This document shows positions 53,421 through 61,719 of a DNA stretch of 64,000 nucleotides, piece after piece (the stretch's first letter is position 1; each line of letters begins with the position of its first letter). Under the pieces are notes generated by a model that searched no databases, had not been told where the DNA came from, and was given only the letters and a program-made list of their open reading frames with translations. The position numbers were made by a program, and so were the translations under genes. Source of the stretch: Chroococcus sp. FPU101 (GTDB lineage Bacteria > Cyanobacteriota > Cyanobacteriia > Cyanobacteriales > Microcystaceae); contig NZ_BLJI01000003.1 in NCBI RefSeq assembly GCF_017312365.1, positions 1 through 64,000 of the forward strand. The letters are read 5' to 3'.

Positions 53421-53948
53421 TTAACCTGCCCAAGTCGTCCACTTAGGAGAAACACCAACAGCACTTTCATCGCAACCCACTTCAGTTCCACAAAGATTAG
53501 CCCCTGTGGTATCAGCAACACTGAGATCGGTTTGAGTAATGTTAGCTCCTTCTAAATTAGCTCTATTTAAGTCAGCTCCATCAAGATTAGCTTCAATTAG
53601 GTTAGCTCCACTTAAATTAGCATGATGTAAATTCGCGCATCGGAGATCGGCACGAGCTAAATTAGCCCCACTTAAATCCGCCCCACTTAAATCGGCTCCG
53701 ATTAAATTCGCCTCTACCAAATTTGTTCCGACTAAATGAGCATCACTGAGATCTACGGCACTCAAATTCGCTTGCTGTAAACAAGCACCACTAAGATCCG
53801 CTTGACTTAAATTAGCTTCACTGAGATCGGCGCAAGATAAATCAATCCGTGAGAGATCCGCTTTTACTAGACTCACTTGATGTAAGCTAACGCCATGAAA
53901 ATTTGACTCTTGATCAGCAAAACGATTCATTAATTCATGTGCTTTCAT
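53421..53948 (-). CDS. Pentapeptide repeat protein
   Basis: 175 residues. From about residue 18 to 158 it is built of A(D/N)LxX pentapeptides (ADLSEANLSQADLSGACLQQ and so on), which would fold into a right-handed quadrilateral beta-helix. No membrane helix or signal peptide is seen. Some such proteins mimic DNA; most cyanobacterial ones have no known role. It is alone on its strand and converges on ppx. Confidence 0.85.
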   Translation of the reverse strand: MKAHELMNRFADQESNFHGVSLHQVSLVKADLSRIDLSCADLSEANLSQADLSGACLQQANLSAVDLSDAHLVGTNLVEANLIGADLSGADLSGANLARADLRCANLHHANLSGANLIEANLDGADLNRANLEGANITQTDLSVADTTGANLCGTEVGCDESAVGVSPKWTTWAG

Positions 53949-54341
53949 ACTCGTCTATCCTCTTTTGGCTTTCAAAAAAATCGAGCTACCACTCCTACAC
54001 ACGTTCTAATTCATGCTACGTGTCATTAAAGATTAAGCCAATCAAATCCAGTTGTTTTGGATTCATTGAGTTAAAACTATTTTATGAATACTTAATCATG
54101 CTTATATTTATTTAAGTATTTTGATTATAGTAAAAATCTTGATCCTTATTAATTTATCTTCGTTTAAACTTTATTTTTCTTCAAAAAGAAATGTTAAGAG
54201 TATTTGTAATCTCACTTTATATTATTAATTTTTTAGGTCAAAAAGTATAGGAAATTTTTGTTTTTTAGTTTAATTCTACTTCCATCAACCTATAGCATCG
54301 ATTCTTACTAGCGCTCGCCCGCTAATCTGGCTTATTCTACG
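53949..54341. other. AT-rich intergenic region upstream of the flavoprotein NtcA promoter
   Basis: About 390 bp. The left part must hold the leftward promoter of the pentapeptide gene. I see no credible gene. The NtcA site that follows is listed separately. Confidence 0.45.
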
Positions 54342-54384
54342 GTATCGAAAGATACAAAATTGACCTTAGAGCAACATTTAATGT
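54342..54384 (+). promoter_or_regulatory. NtcA-activated class II promoter of the MSMEG_0569-type flavoprotein gene
   Basis: GTA-TCGAAAGA-TAC (54342-54355) is an exact GTA-N8-TAC NtcA box. After 23 bp comes TAATGT (54379-54384), a TAN3T -10 box. That is the textbook layout for NtcA-activated promoters in cyanobacteria. The transcript would start near 54391, about 27 nt before the ATG at 54418, which also supports that start. The sequence is seen; binding is inferred. Confidence 0.85.
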
Positions 54385-54417
54385 AAACATTTAGCAATAA
54401 TTTTGAAAAGTGCATCG

Positions 54418-55701
54418 ATGAATAATCATTATTCTGTGGCGATTGTTGGGGGGGGTCAAGCGGGCCTATCCATGAGCTATTGTTTAAAAGAGAAAGGCAT
54501 AGACCATATTATTTTTGAGAAAAATCAGATCGGCTATGCTTGGCGGGCTAAACGTTGGGACTCTTTTTGTTTAGTCACTCCCAACTGGCAGTGTCAGTTA
54601 CCAGGGTATTCATATACTGGTAATGATCCTCAAGGATTTATGCAAAAAGAGGAAATTGTTCAATATATTGAAGCTTACGCGCAATCCTTTAATCCACCGC
54701 TTAAAGAAGATGTGGAAGTCTTGAGCGTTCGCAAAAGTGATGAGCAAAACGGTTTTGAATTAATCACATCTATCGGAGACTATACAGCAGATCAGGTGGT
54801 GATTGCGACAGGAAGTTATCATCAGCCCAAAATCCCTAAAATTGCGGCTCGATTTCCTGAAAGTATTATCCAGTTACATTCATCAGAATACAGAAATCCT
54901 GAGTCTTTACCCGATAAAAGTATTTTAGTTGTTGGTACAGGTCAATCGGGTTGTCAAATTGCTGAAGACTTACATCTAGCAGGGAAACAAGTTCATTTAT
55001 GCGTTGGGAGTGCGCCGCGATCGCCTAGAAGATATCGGGGAAAAGATGTCGTAGAATGGCTAGATCAGATGGGATATTATGATCTATCAATTAATGAACA
55101 TCCGCAAAAAGAGAAAGTCAGAAACAAAGCAAATCACTATGTTACAGGACGTGATGGCGGACGCGAAATTGATTTACGACAATTTGCTATTGAGGGAATG
55201 CAATTACACGGTAGATTAAAAAATATTAGTGACTATCAACTCGAATTCTGGGATGATCTTGGAGAAAATTTAGATTATGCTGATAGTGTAGCCGAAAGTA
55301 TTAAAAAAACCATTGATGGATTTATTGAAAAACATCAAATTCAAGCCCCTACAGAACCCATTTATCAACCCGTTTGGCAGCCAGAACCACAAAATTTATC
55401 CTTAGATTATCAAGAAGCAAATATCGGTGCAGTAATCTGGTGTACGGGTTATCATTCTGATTTTAGTTGGATCGATCTACCTGTTTTTGATGGTAAGGGA
55501 TATCCTGGTCACAAGCGAGGTGTTACTGATGTTTGGGGTTTATACTTTTTGGGACTGCCTTGGCTTTATACTTGGGGTTCAGGACGATTTTCTGGAATAG
55601 CCAGAGATGCGAGTTACCTGGCAGATTGCATTATTTCTAGAAAAAAAGTATCTTATTCGAGTGATTGGAGTATCGTTAATGAATTTTTACTTGGCTCGTA
55701 A
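54418..55701 (+). CDS. MSMEG_0569-type FAD-dependent oxidoreductase (Nit cluster)
   Basis: 427 residues from the ATG at 54418; a TTG five codons earlier would be only about 12 nt from the predicted transcript start. FAD-binding VAIVGGGQAGLSMSY is at the N-terminus, with the FEKNQIGYAWRAKRWDSF segment of flavin-containing monooxygenases. The second Rossmann fold is ILVVGTGQSGCQIAEDL (NADPH). The C-terminal ATG-like motif AVIWCTGYHSDF is present. It looks like the flavoprotein (MSMEG_0569 family) that goes with the nitrilase cluster, here 2.3 kb upstream of the rest. Substrate unknown, perhaps an N-oxidation; its NtcA promoter points to nitrogen starvation. Confidence 0.88.
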   Translation: MNNHYSVAIVGGGQAGLSMSYCLKEKGIDHIIFEKNQIGYAWRAKRWDSFCLVTPNWQCQLPGYSYTGNDPQGFMQKEEIVQYIEAYAQSFNPPLKEDVEVLSVRKSDEQNGFELITSIGDYTADQVVIATGSYHQPKIPKIAARFPESIIQLHSSEYRNPESLPDKSILVVGTGQSGCQIAEDLHLAGKQVHLCVGSAPRSPRRYRGKDVVEWLDQMGYYDLSINEHPQKEKVRNKANHYVTGRDGGREIDLRQFAIEGMQLHGRLKNISDYQLEFWDDLGENLDYADSVAESIKKTIDGFIEKHQIQAPTEPIYQPVWQPEPQNLSLDYQEANIGAVIWCTGYHSDFSWIDLPVFDGKGYPGHKRGVTDVWGLYFLGLPWLYTWGSGRFSGIARDASYLADCIISRKKVSYSSDWSIVNEFLLGS

Positions 55702-56155
55702 TCATCTTAAATAAATCTAAATAACTTGGACTAATTAATGACCTCTCTCAAATCTCAAAAGTTTCCTGATCATTCCTCTTGATCATATGATGCAGTTAGA
55801 GGCTGTCAAGTGAAACTATGGAGACGTAGAGGATTAAAAGGGATTAGCTAAATCATCAAACTTAATATTAGCAAGTTAATTTTTATTAAGTAATGATTAT
55901 TTAAATCCCCTTAACTTCATAAAATTTAGAACTTTTGTTCGTGTTTTAAGAAAAAATCAGGATTTTTCTAAACAATTGTTAAATATTAAATATTATTAAA
56001 AATTGCTCAAGATTTAATCGAAAAATTGAGATTGTGGTTTGATTGAAGGAGCAGTAAAAAATTGCTTAATCTCTCTATTTCGTCTGAGAAAGATTAAGTT
56101 TTTTATCATGTGCTTAATTAGTAACCAATTTTTTAGTTTTTCTTAGGTGTGAATT
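55702..56155. other. Intergenic region with orphan terminator, upstream of the PEP-CTERM gene
   Basis: 454 bp, AT-rich, without a credible gene. A strong terminator-like hairpin lies at 56065-56104, over 360 bp past the flavoprotein stop codon and only about 50 bp before the PEP-CTERM start. It may end a long flavoprotein transcript, a small RNA, or act as a leader attenuator. Confidence 0.5.
56065..56104 (+). terminator. Terminator-like hairpin before the PEP-CTERM gene
   Basis: CTTAATCTCTCT (56065-56076) pairs with AGAAAGATTAAG (56087-56098), with one C-A mismatch and a 10-nt loop, followed by TTTTTT. The shape is that of a plus-strand intrinsic terminator. Confidence 0.7.
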
Positions 56156-56773
56156 ATGAAAAATGTTTTAACTCATTTGTCTGTGACTGCTGTTCTCTTA
56201 GGAATGGTGGCACCTGCTTATTCAGCCTCAATATCTTTTAGACCAACTGGGTCACAGATAGATAGCGATCCAATCAACGATATAGTGGTACAAGTCGGGC
56301 AGCAATTGACATTCACTTTAAGTATTGATACAACAGGTCTTTCTAACACATTACAGTCTTTTACCTATTTAGTAACAAGAGATAACACTGAACTTCTGTT
56401 GGATAGTGCTACTATAACGCCAGATGCAGATGCGTTTTTTGATCGTACTCTCATCTCGGATATTGTGACCCCACCTTTTACTGTAGGTACAGTTAAGCTT
56501 GATAATGGAATTGGATTAGCTCCCAATAGTCAATTAGATTTTGTCACAGCCATTTATACAGTACAACCAGGACTCGTAAATGATGGTGTCCTAGACTATC
56601 AACTTGAGATAATTTCTGCATTCGACAACTTGGGCAACGATATCACAAGTGCATTTGATCCAGCCGTCCAAGAGGTTGAAATACAACCATCTCCTGAACC
56701 AGCCTCAATTTTGAGTTTACTGGCTTTGGGTGCCTTTGGTGTAGGTTCAGTGTATCAGAAAAAGCAATCTTAG
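56156..56773 (+). CDS. PEP-CTERM sorting domain protein
   Basis: 205 residues. Signal peptide at 1-23 (ending AYSA). The middle domain (about 28-175) is a beta-rich, extracytoplasmic, cohesin-like domain with repeated aromatic/aliphatic strands. The C-terminus has the PEP-CTERM tag: SPEPASILSLLALGAFGVG then a basic tail YQKKQS. Such proteins are sorted to the surface by exosortase, often with extracellular polysaccharide. No exosortase gene is in the window. It lies between two nitrogen-regulated units but has no NtcA box of its own. Confidence 0.85.
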   Translation: MKNVLTHLSVTAVLLGMVAPAYSASISFRPTGSQIDSDPINDIVVQVGQQLTFTLSIDTTGLSNTLQSFTYLVTRDNTELLLDSATITPDADAFFDRTLISDIVTPPFTVGTVKLDNGIGLAPNSQLDFVTAIYTVQPGLVNDGVLDYQLEIISAFDNLGNDITSAFDPAVQEVEIQPSPEPASILSLLALGAFGVGSVYQKKQS

Positions 56774-56836
56774 TTTTTTTTAGCCAAGCAAGTCTAACAC
56801 AGACTCAATTTTTTAGGACTTTCTTGGTTAATTAGA

Positions 56837-57050
56837 TTATAAATTGCTGTTGATTAAATGGTAGTGATTAAAAGGAGCTAACTGACCTGTATTAGGATCT
56901 AAAAATTAAGTTATCTCCTTCACTTAGCTGAATGACTAGATGATTGTTGATTGTTGATAGAGCGATCGCTAAATCAGGTAATGCTTTATTAAAACGAATT
57001 GAACCGTTAGGATTAATTCTGCCTGTATTTAGGCTTAAAATAAAGCTTTT
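56837..57050 (-). pseudogene. Decayed coding remnant (minus strand)
   Basis: The minus strand reads, in one frame from about 57050, LNTGRINPNGSIRFNKALPD, then LAIALSTINNHLVIQLSEGD and NLI. In the next frame it continues LDPNTGQLAPFNHYHLIN to a stop at 56839. Joining the two needs one base change in a T run near 56900, so it reads like a protein fragment broken by a frameshift. It has no start and no recognisable family. This fills most of the gap between the PEP-CTERM and DUF433 genes. Confidence 0.4.
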
Positions 57051-57088
57051 TAGCTAAGATAAAATTAGTTTTCTAAGAAACTAAGGCT

Positions 57089-57463
57089 ATGGCTATATCA
57101 TCCAATGAGCAGGTTGCCATTATTCGCACAGAACGCGGGCTGACGATCGCAGGCACTCGTATTACCCTCTACGATGTAATGGACTATGTGACGGCACAAT
57201 ATCCACCCAAGTTTATTCGTTCCTTATTTGACTTGACAGAAGAGCAGATTAATGGTGCCCTCTCTTATATAGAAACTTATCGAACTCAAGTTGAAGCTGA
57301 ATATCAAATTGTTCTTAAAGAAGCAGAAGAACTCCGACAGTATTACGAAGAGCAAAATCGTGAGCGTACTGCCCAAATTGCGATTCTACCGCCACCATCT
57401 GGACTAGAAGCCGCTTGGGAAAAACTTCAGGCATCTAAGGCACGGCATCAAACCCAGCTATGA
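57089..57463 (+). CDS. DUF433 domain protein, antitoxin-like
   Basis: 124 residues. The DUF433 (winged helix) core is IIRTERGLTIAGTRITLYDV, YVTAQYPPKFIRSLFDLTEE and QINGALSYIETYRTQVEAEY, followed by a charged C-terminal tail. DUF433 proteins are the antitoxin-like partners of DUF5615/PIN-fold-like proteins in cyanobacteria. Its stop codon overlaps the next start (ATGA), as is usual for such pairs. Confidence 0.82.
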   Translation: MAISSNEQVAIIRTERGLTIAGTRITLYDVMDYVTAQYPPKFIRSLFDLTEEQINGALSYIETYRTQVEAEYQIVLKEAEELRQYYEEQNRERTAQIAILPPPSGLEAAWEKLQASKARHQTQL

Positions 57464-57843
57464 TTTTTCTAGTCGATCATAACCTCAAAGGACACGCAAG
57501 AATTCTTTTAGGTAGTATTGCTAGTCAAGGTTGGCTTGATTCTATTTCCATTCGCTTTTGCACGTTTGAAGAGATGGGATTATCAATTGACAGCAGTGAT
57601 CGAGTAGTCTGGAGGCTGGCTCAAGAGAATCAAACAGCTAATCGCAGTATGAAAGATGAGGACTCACTTGAACAAGTCATGCGTGAAGAAAATACACCGA
57701 ATTCATTACCTGTGATTACAATTGGCAATGCAGACCGAGTGTTGACCGACTCAATTTATCGAGAACGTTGTGTTGATCGTCTTGTTGAGATTGCCATTTA
57801 TATCGGTAATTATAGGGGCGCAAGAAGGGTTTTTATTCCATGA
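57460..57843 (+). CDS. DUF5615-like (PIN-fold-like) protein, toxin-like partner
   Basis: 127 residues. It begins MIFLVDHNLKGHARILLGSI, where the early acidic/Asn positions resemble the PIN/DUF5615 active-site strand. RVVWRLAQENQTANRSMKDE and VITIGNADRVL follow. Together with the overlapping DUF433 gene this looks like a toxin-antitoxin-type module. Some databases label related proteins wrongly by transfer. No nuclease activity is proven. Confidence 0.65.
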   Translation: MIFLVDHNLKGHARILLGSIASQGWLDSISIRFCTFEEMGLSIDSSDRVVWRLAQENQTANRSMKDEDSLEQVMREENTPNSLPVITIGNADRVLTDSIYRERCVDRLVEIAIYIGNYRGARRVFIP

Positions 57844-57918
57844 TGGCTGTTAACCTATTGATTTAGATAAACACTTGAGCTAACCTGATAAAGCGTTCTA
57901 AGAATTGCGTAGGATTTT

Positions 57919-57960
57919 GTAGTTAAATATACAAAATAACCCTTGCTCAAAGATTAATCT
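57919..57960 (+). promoter_or_regulatory. NtcA-activated class II promoter of the nitrilase cluster
   Basis: GTA-GTTAAATA-TAC (57919-57932) is an exact GTA-N8-TAC NtcA box. After 22 bp comes TAATCT (57955-57960), a TAN3T -10 box. The transcript would start near 57967, about 22 nt before the ATG at 57989, with an AAGGA ribosome site in the leader. This would place the MSMEG_0572-type gene and those after it under nitrogen control. Confidence 0.88.
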
Positions 57961-57988
57961 GGCAACACAACACAAAAAGGAAAAAATC

Positions 57989-58471
57989 ATGCCTGAAGTA
58001 ACTACCCCCGCGCATCAAGTCGGTGATTTTTTTGTTGATTACGAAGAAAAAGTATTTCCCGATGTCAAAGCAGAACCAGGTGAGAAAGCCCTAGTAACCT
58101 TTCATACTGTCGCTTTTGAAGGTTCAATTGGTTTTGTCAATCTCTTACAAGCCACACGTTTATTACGCAAAGGCTTTGAAACCTCAGTACTCTTGTATGG
58201 GCCAGGCGTGACTCTCGGTGTACAACGTGGTTTTCCAAAAATCGGTGATAATGCCTTTCCAGGCCACCAAAACTTTAATGACCAACTGAGTAAATTTATG
58301 GCAGAAGGTGGAAAAGTTTACGCCTGTCGCTTTGCCCTACAAGCTCTCTACGGACATGGTGAACCCTCTCTCATTCCAGGTATTCGTCCGATTAATCCCC
58401 TTGATGTACTAGATTTGGTACTATTGCATCGTAAGGATGGGGCATTTATTTTAGATACTTGGACGCTGTAG
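57989..58471 (+). CDS. MSMEG_0572/Sll0783-type nitrogen-starvation protein
   Basis: 160 residues, soluble. It shows a DsrE-like or alpha/beta arrangement: [60 protein letters not shown] and [17 protein letters not shown] recognise it as the first protein of the nitrilase cluster. The Synechocystis counterpart Sll0783 is induced on nitrogen starvation and affects polyhydroxybutyrate formation. Its biochemical role is unknown. First gene after the NtcA promoter, with only 1 nt to the nitrilase gene. Confidence 0.88.
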   Translation: MPEVTTPAHQVGDFFVDYEEKVFPDVKAEPGEKALVTFHTVAFEGSIGFVNLLQATRLLRKGFETSVLLYGPGVTLGVQRGFPKIGDNAFPGHQNFNDQLSKFMAEGGKVYACRFALQALYGHGEPSLIPGIRPINPLDVLDLVLLHRKDGAFILDTWTL

Positions 58472-58472
58472 G

Positions 58473-59456
58473 ATGACTTACTCACGCACAGTTCGAGCAG
58501 CAGCCGTACAAATTAGCCCAGTATTGTTTAGTCGGGATGGGACAACGGAAAAGGTCTTAAATGCGATCGCCAAAGCAGCAACGGAAGGCGTTCAATTGAT
58601 CGTTTTTTCAGAAACCCTAATCCCCTACTATCCCTATTTTTCTTTCATTCAACCCCCTGTGTTGATGGGAAAAGAACACATGAGGCTTTATGAAGAAGCG
58701 GTTACCGTACCCAGTTCTGTAACTGATGCTGTGAGTAGTGCAGCCCGCACCTCTGGAATGGTGGTGGTTTTGGGGGTTAATGAGCGAGATCAAGGCTCAC
58801 TGTATAATACTCAATTGATTTTTGATGCCGATGGAACACTTTTACTCAAACGTCGCAAAATCACCCCGACTTATCATGAACGGATGATTTGGGGACAGGG
58901 AGACGGTTCGGGTTTAAAAGTCTTAGATACAGCCGTTGGTAAGCTTGGCTGTCTTGCTTGTTGGGAACACTATAACCCCTTAGCTCGTTTTGCACTGATG
59001 GCACAACACGAACAAATTCACTGCGCCCAGTTTCCTGGTTCTCTGGTGGGTCAGATTTTTACCGATCAAATTGAAGTTACCATTCGACATCATGCGCTAG
59101 AGGCGGGCTGTTTTGTGGTTAATGCAACCAGTTGGCTATCTCCAGAGCAAGTGAGCCAAATTACTCCCGATGAAACGTTACAGCGTGTTTTAAAAGGGGG
59201 TTGTAATACGGCAATTATTGGCCCAGAGGGGAATCATTTGTGTCCACCGATCACCGACGGGGAAGGAATGGCGATCGCTGATCTGGATTTTTCCTTGATT
59301 ACCAAACGTAAAAGGATGATGGACTCAGTTGGACACTATGCTCGTCCTGATTTGTTGCAATTGCAAATTGATCTGAGTGAAAAGCATCTTACAGACTCTA
59401 ACGGGTTAAAAGCTTCTGTTCTCCCACAGCCACTTCAATTTGAAGTAACAGACTAG
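58473..59456 (+). CDS. Nit6803-type nitrilase
   Basis: 327 residues. The Glu-Lys-Cys triad is visible: E47 (IVFSETLIP), K129 ([11 protein letters not shown]) and C163 ([10 protein letters not shown]). It is closest in pattern to the aliphatic/aromatic nitrilase branch, with [20 protein letters not shown] and VVNATSWLS in the later part. Nitrilases cleave nitriles to acid and ammonia and work as helical oligomers. In this cluster the natural substrate is not settled. It follows the MSMEG_0572-type gene by 1 nt and precedes the radical-SAM gene by 2 nt. Confidence 0.92.
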   Translation: MTYSRTVRAAAVQISPVLFSRDGTTEKVLNAIAKAATEGVQLIVFSETLIPYYPYFSFIQPPVLMGKEHMRLYEEAVTVPSSVTDAVSSAARTSGMVVVLGVNERDQGSLYNTQLIFDADGTLLLKRRKITPTYHERMIWGQGDGSGLKVLDTAVGKLGCLACWEHYNPLARFALMAQHEQIHCAQFPGSLVGQIFTDQIEVTIRHHALEAGCFVVNATSWLSPEQVSQITPDETLQRVLKGGCNTAIIGPEGNHLCPPITDGEGMAIADLDFSLITKRKRMMDSVGHYARPDLLQLQIDLSEKHLTDSNGLKASVLPQPLQFEVTD

Positions 59457-59458
59457 AT

Positions 59459-60535
59459 ATGGACAAACAACAGTTAATTACTGAACTGCAATCCTACGGG
59501 CTAAAATTACTCGATCCTGAACAACAAACATCAGGTCGTAAAGGGGGAGCCGGGCCATCGGATCATAAAGCGGTTACTATTGATGGTACAACTGTCATGG
59601 TTCCAATTTATAATCAGCCTGCCGCCCAATCACCCTATACAGTATCTGCTGATCAAACCATTTTAGAACGTGATGGGGAATTGATTTCATTGATCGCTTT
59701 TCCTGAAACTCCAAAATTTTATAATTTAACGACATCTGATGGTATTCCCTACTGGAAAATTGCTTTACTGCATAGTCAAGATGTATTAGCCACTACTGTT
59801 TTACAAACCTGTATGCGTTATGGCGATCAAGTGAATGCTTGTCAGTTTTGCGCCATTGGACAATCCCTAGAAGCAGGAAGAACGATCGCTAAAAAATCCC
59901 CTGATCAACTCGCAGAAGTCGCAGAAGCTGCCGTTAGACTTGATAGGGTGACACAGATGGTGATGACGACGGGAACCCCAAATACAACCGACAGAGGTGC
60001 TGCATATTTGACTGAATGTGCAAAAGCGATTTCTACTCTAGTTAATCTTCCCATTCAAGGACAATGTGAGCCACCTGACGATTTTATTTGGTTTGAGCGC
60101 ATGAAAGCCGCAGGAATCGACAGTTTAGGAATGCACCTAGAAACGATTGAACCCCATGTGCGCGCTAAAATCATGCCAGGTAAAGCAACAGTACCGCTTG
60201 ACTATTACTTTAAAGCCTTTGCTGAAGCCGTTAAAGTCTTTGGCTGGGGACAAATTAGTACATATATATTGGTAGGCTTGGGAGATAGTTTAGACGCAAT
60301 TTTAGAGACGTGCGATCGCTTAATTGCAATGGGTGTTTATCCGTTTGTCGTGCCGTTTGTACCCATCACTGGAACCCCACTGGCTAATCATCATGCCCCA
60401 AATAGCGAATTGATGTTTACTCTCTATCAACAAGTCGGAGGGATGTTAAAACGCTCAAGAATGTCATCAGCAGAAATTAAAGCAGGTTGTGCGAAATGTG
60501 GGGCTTGTTCGGCTCTCTCTAACTTTGAAAAATAG
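59459..60535 (+). CDS. MSMEG_0568-type radical SAM protein
   Basis: 358 residues, with a biotin-synthase-like barrel. The cluster-binding cysteines are C118, C128 and C131, giving CX9CX2C instead of the usual CX3CX2C. A second cysteine set, CAKCGACSALSNF, is at the C-terminus. Other conserved parts are MVMTTGTPNTTDRGAA, MHLETIEPHVRAKIMPG, YILVGLGDS and VPFVPITGTPLANHH. The family is the constant partner of the nitrilase cluster; its reaction is not known. It is tightly spaced with the genes on both sides (2 and 8 nt). Confidence 0.88.
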   Translation: MDKQQLITELQSYGLKLLDPEQQTSGRKGGAGPSDHKAVTIDGTTVMVPIYNQPAAQSPYTVSADQTILERDGELISLIAFPETPKFYNLTTSDGIPYWKIALLHSQDVLATTVLQTCMRYGDQVNACQFCAIGQSLEAGRTIAKKSPDQLAEVAEAAVRLDRVTQMVMTTGTPNTTDRGAAYLTECAKAISTLVNLPIQGQCEPPDDFIWFERMKAAGIDSLGMHLETIEPHVRAKIMPGKATVPLDYYFKAFAEAVKVFGWGQISTYILVGLGDSLDAILETCDRLIAMGVYPFVVPFVPITGTPLANHHAPNSELMFTLYQQVGGMLKRSRMSSAEIKAGCAKCGACSALSNFEK

Positions 60536-60543
60536 GTTTGAAT

Positions 60544-61062
60544 ATGTCATATCACTTCAAATTAGCTCAAAATACTCATGAAATTGCCGCTTATTTTGCC
60601 CTACGTCATTCTATTTTTGTGGAAGAACAAGAACTCTTTCAAAATAATGATCTAGATGAAATCGATCAGTATGCTTATCCGATCGTGGCACTTAATAGCG
60701 ATACCGATCAAGTTGTTGGAGTGGTCAGAATTTATGAAGTTGAACCGCTTGTCTGGTATGGTGGCAGACTGGGAACTCATCAAGACTATCGCAAAGGTTG
60801 GCAAATTGGCAAAGGATTAATTGAAAAAGCAGTCACTACAGCGAATACATGGGGTTGTACACAGTTCCTCGCAAATGTCCAGTTACAGAATGTGCGGTTC
60901 TTTCAACGATTGCACTGGAAATCATTAGATGAGATGATGATCTGCGATCGGCTTCATCACCTAATGGAAGCTGATCTAAATTTCTATCCTCCCAGTCATG
61001 AACCGTTTAACCGAATCACATATACGAATATTAATTACAACCAATTGCCCACCAAAACATAA
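60544..61062 (+). CDS. MSMEG_0567/Sll0786-type GNAT acetyltransferase
   Basis: 172 residues from the ATG at 60544; a TTG two codons earlier is not needed. The acetyl-CoA fold has ALRHSIFVEEQELFQNNDLD, VGVVRIYEVEPLVWYGGRLG (beta-4 P-loop region) and IGKGLIEKAVTTANTWGCTQ. It belongs with the nitrilase cluster and presumably N-acetylates a small product. The last about ten residues (up to LPTKT) are read across the antisense end of the CHAT fragment, so the native C-terminus may have been altered by that neighbour. Confidence 0.85.
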   Translation: MSYHFKLAQNTHEIAAYFALRHSIFVEEQELFQNNDLDEIDQYAYPIVALNSDTDQVVGVVRIYEVEPLVWYGGRLGTHQDYRKGWQIGKGLIEKAVTTANTWGCTQFLANVQLQNVRFFQRLHWKSLDEMMICDRLHHLMEADLNFYPPSHEPFNRITYTNINYNQLPTKT

Positions 61063-61600
61063 GCGGCCCAAAAATGCGGACGTTTGTAGGTAGGTTCGTT
61101 TAAAAGTTTGAGTTGAGCGATTCGCACAGCTTCGGCTTTAGTAACATTTGAATCTTTCAACGCCGCATAAAATTGATTCATAAAAATAGCAGTTGTTTGA
61201 TCATTTACTTGCCAAAGTGTCGCAAGTGTGCTTCTTGCTCCTGCTCTGACTGCAACACCTGCTAGTCCTAAAGAAGCTCGTTTATCTCCTGTTAAGGTTT
61301 CGCAAGCACTGAGGACAAGTAGTTCAATTGAACGGGTTTGCCGAGTTTCTCTAGAACGGAGTAAGTTATTTAACTGATTAACATCAATGCGATCGTCCCA
61401 AGTTAAAATAAAAGTCTCATCGGCTTGAGAACTAAACTGTCCATGCGTTGCCAGATGAACCACCGAAAAAGGAGCCGAATTAACTAGATCTTTAAAACTT
61501 TCATTGGTAAATTGTTGATTCAGCAGTTCAACATTACTAGCCACTTGAGCTTGAATTTCTTTGAGTTCTTGAGGTACAAAAGGAAGAGGGGGGAACCTGC

Positions 61601-61612
61601 CACGTGCTTCGC
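61601..61612. repeat. 12-mer shared with the petN downstream gene
   Basis: CACGTGCTTCGC, also at 29858-29869. Both copies are GC-rich and inside AT-rich reading frames. Confidence 0.4.
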
Positions 61613-61719
61613 TTAGTCCCGCAATTAATGCTTTAGGTTTATTTTGTCTAAAAGGTTGAGGGTCTAGCAGTTGTAAACTTGGAACGAGAGCAATATTATA
61701 TTTTTCGACTAGATAGTGT

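Noticed and set aside
53903-54115. 70-residue plus-strand frame over the start of the pentapeptide gene
   Set aside because: It is antisense to the pentapeptide gene start and shows no coding character.
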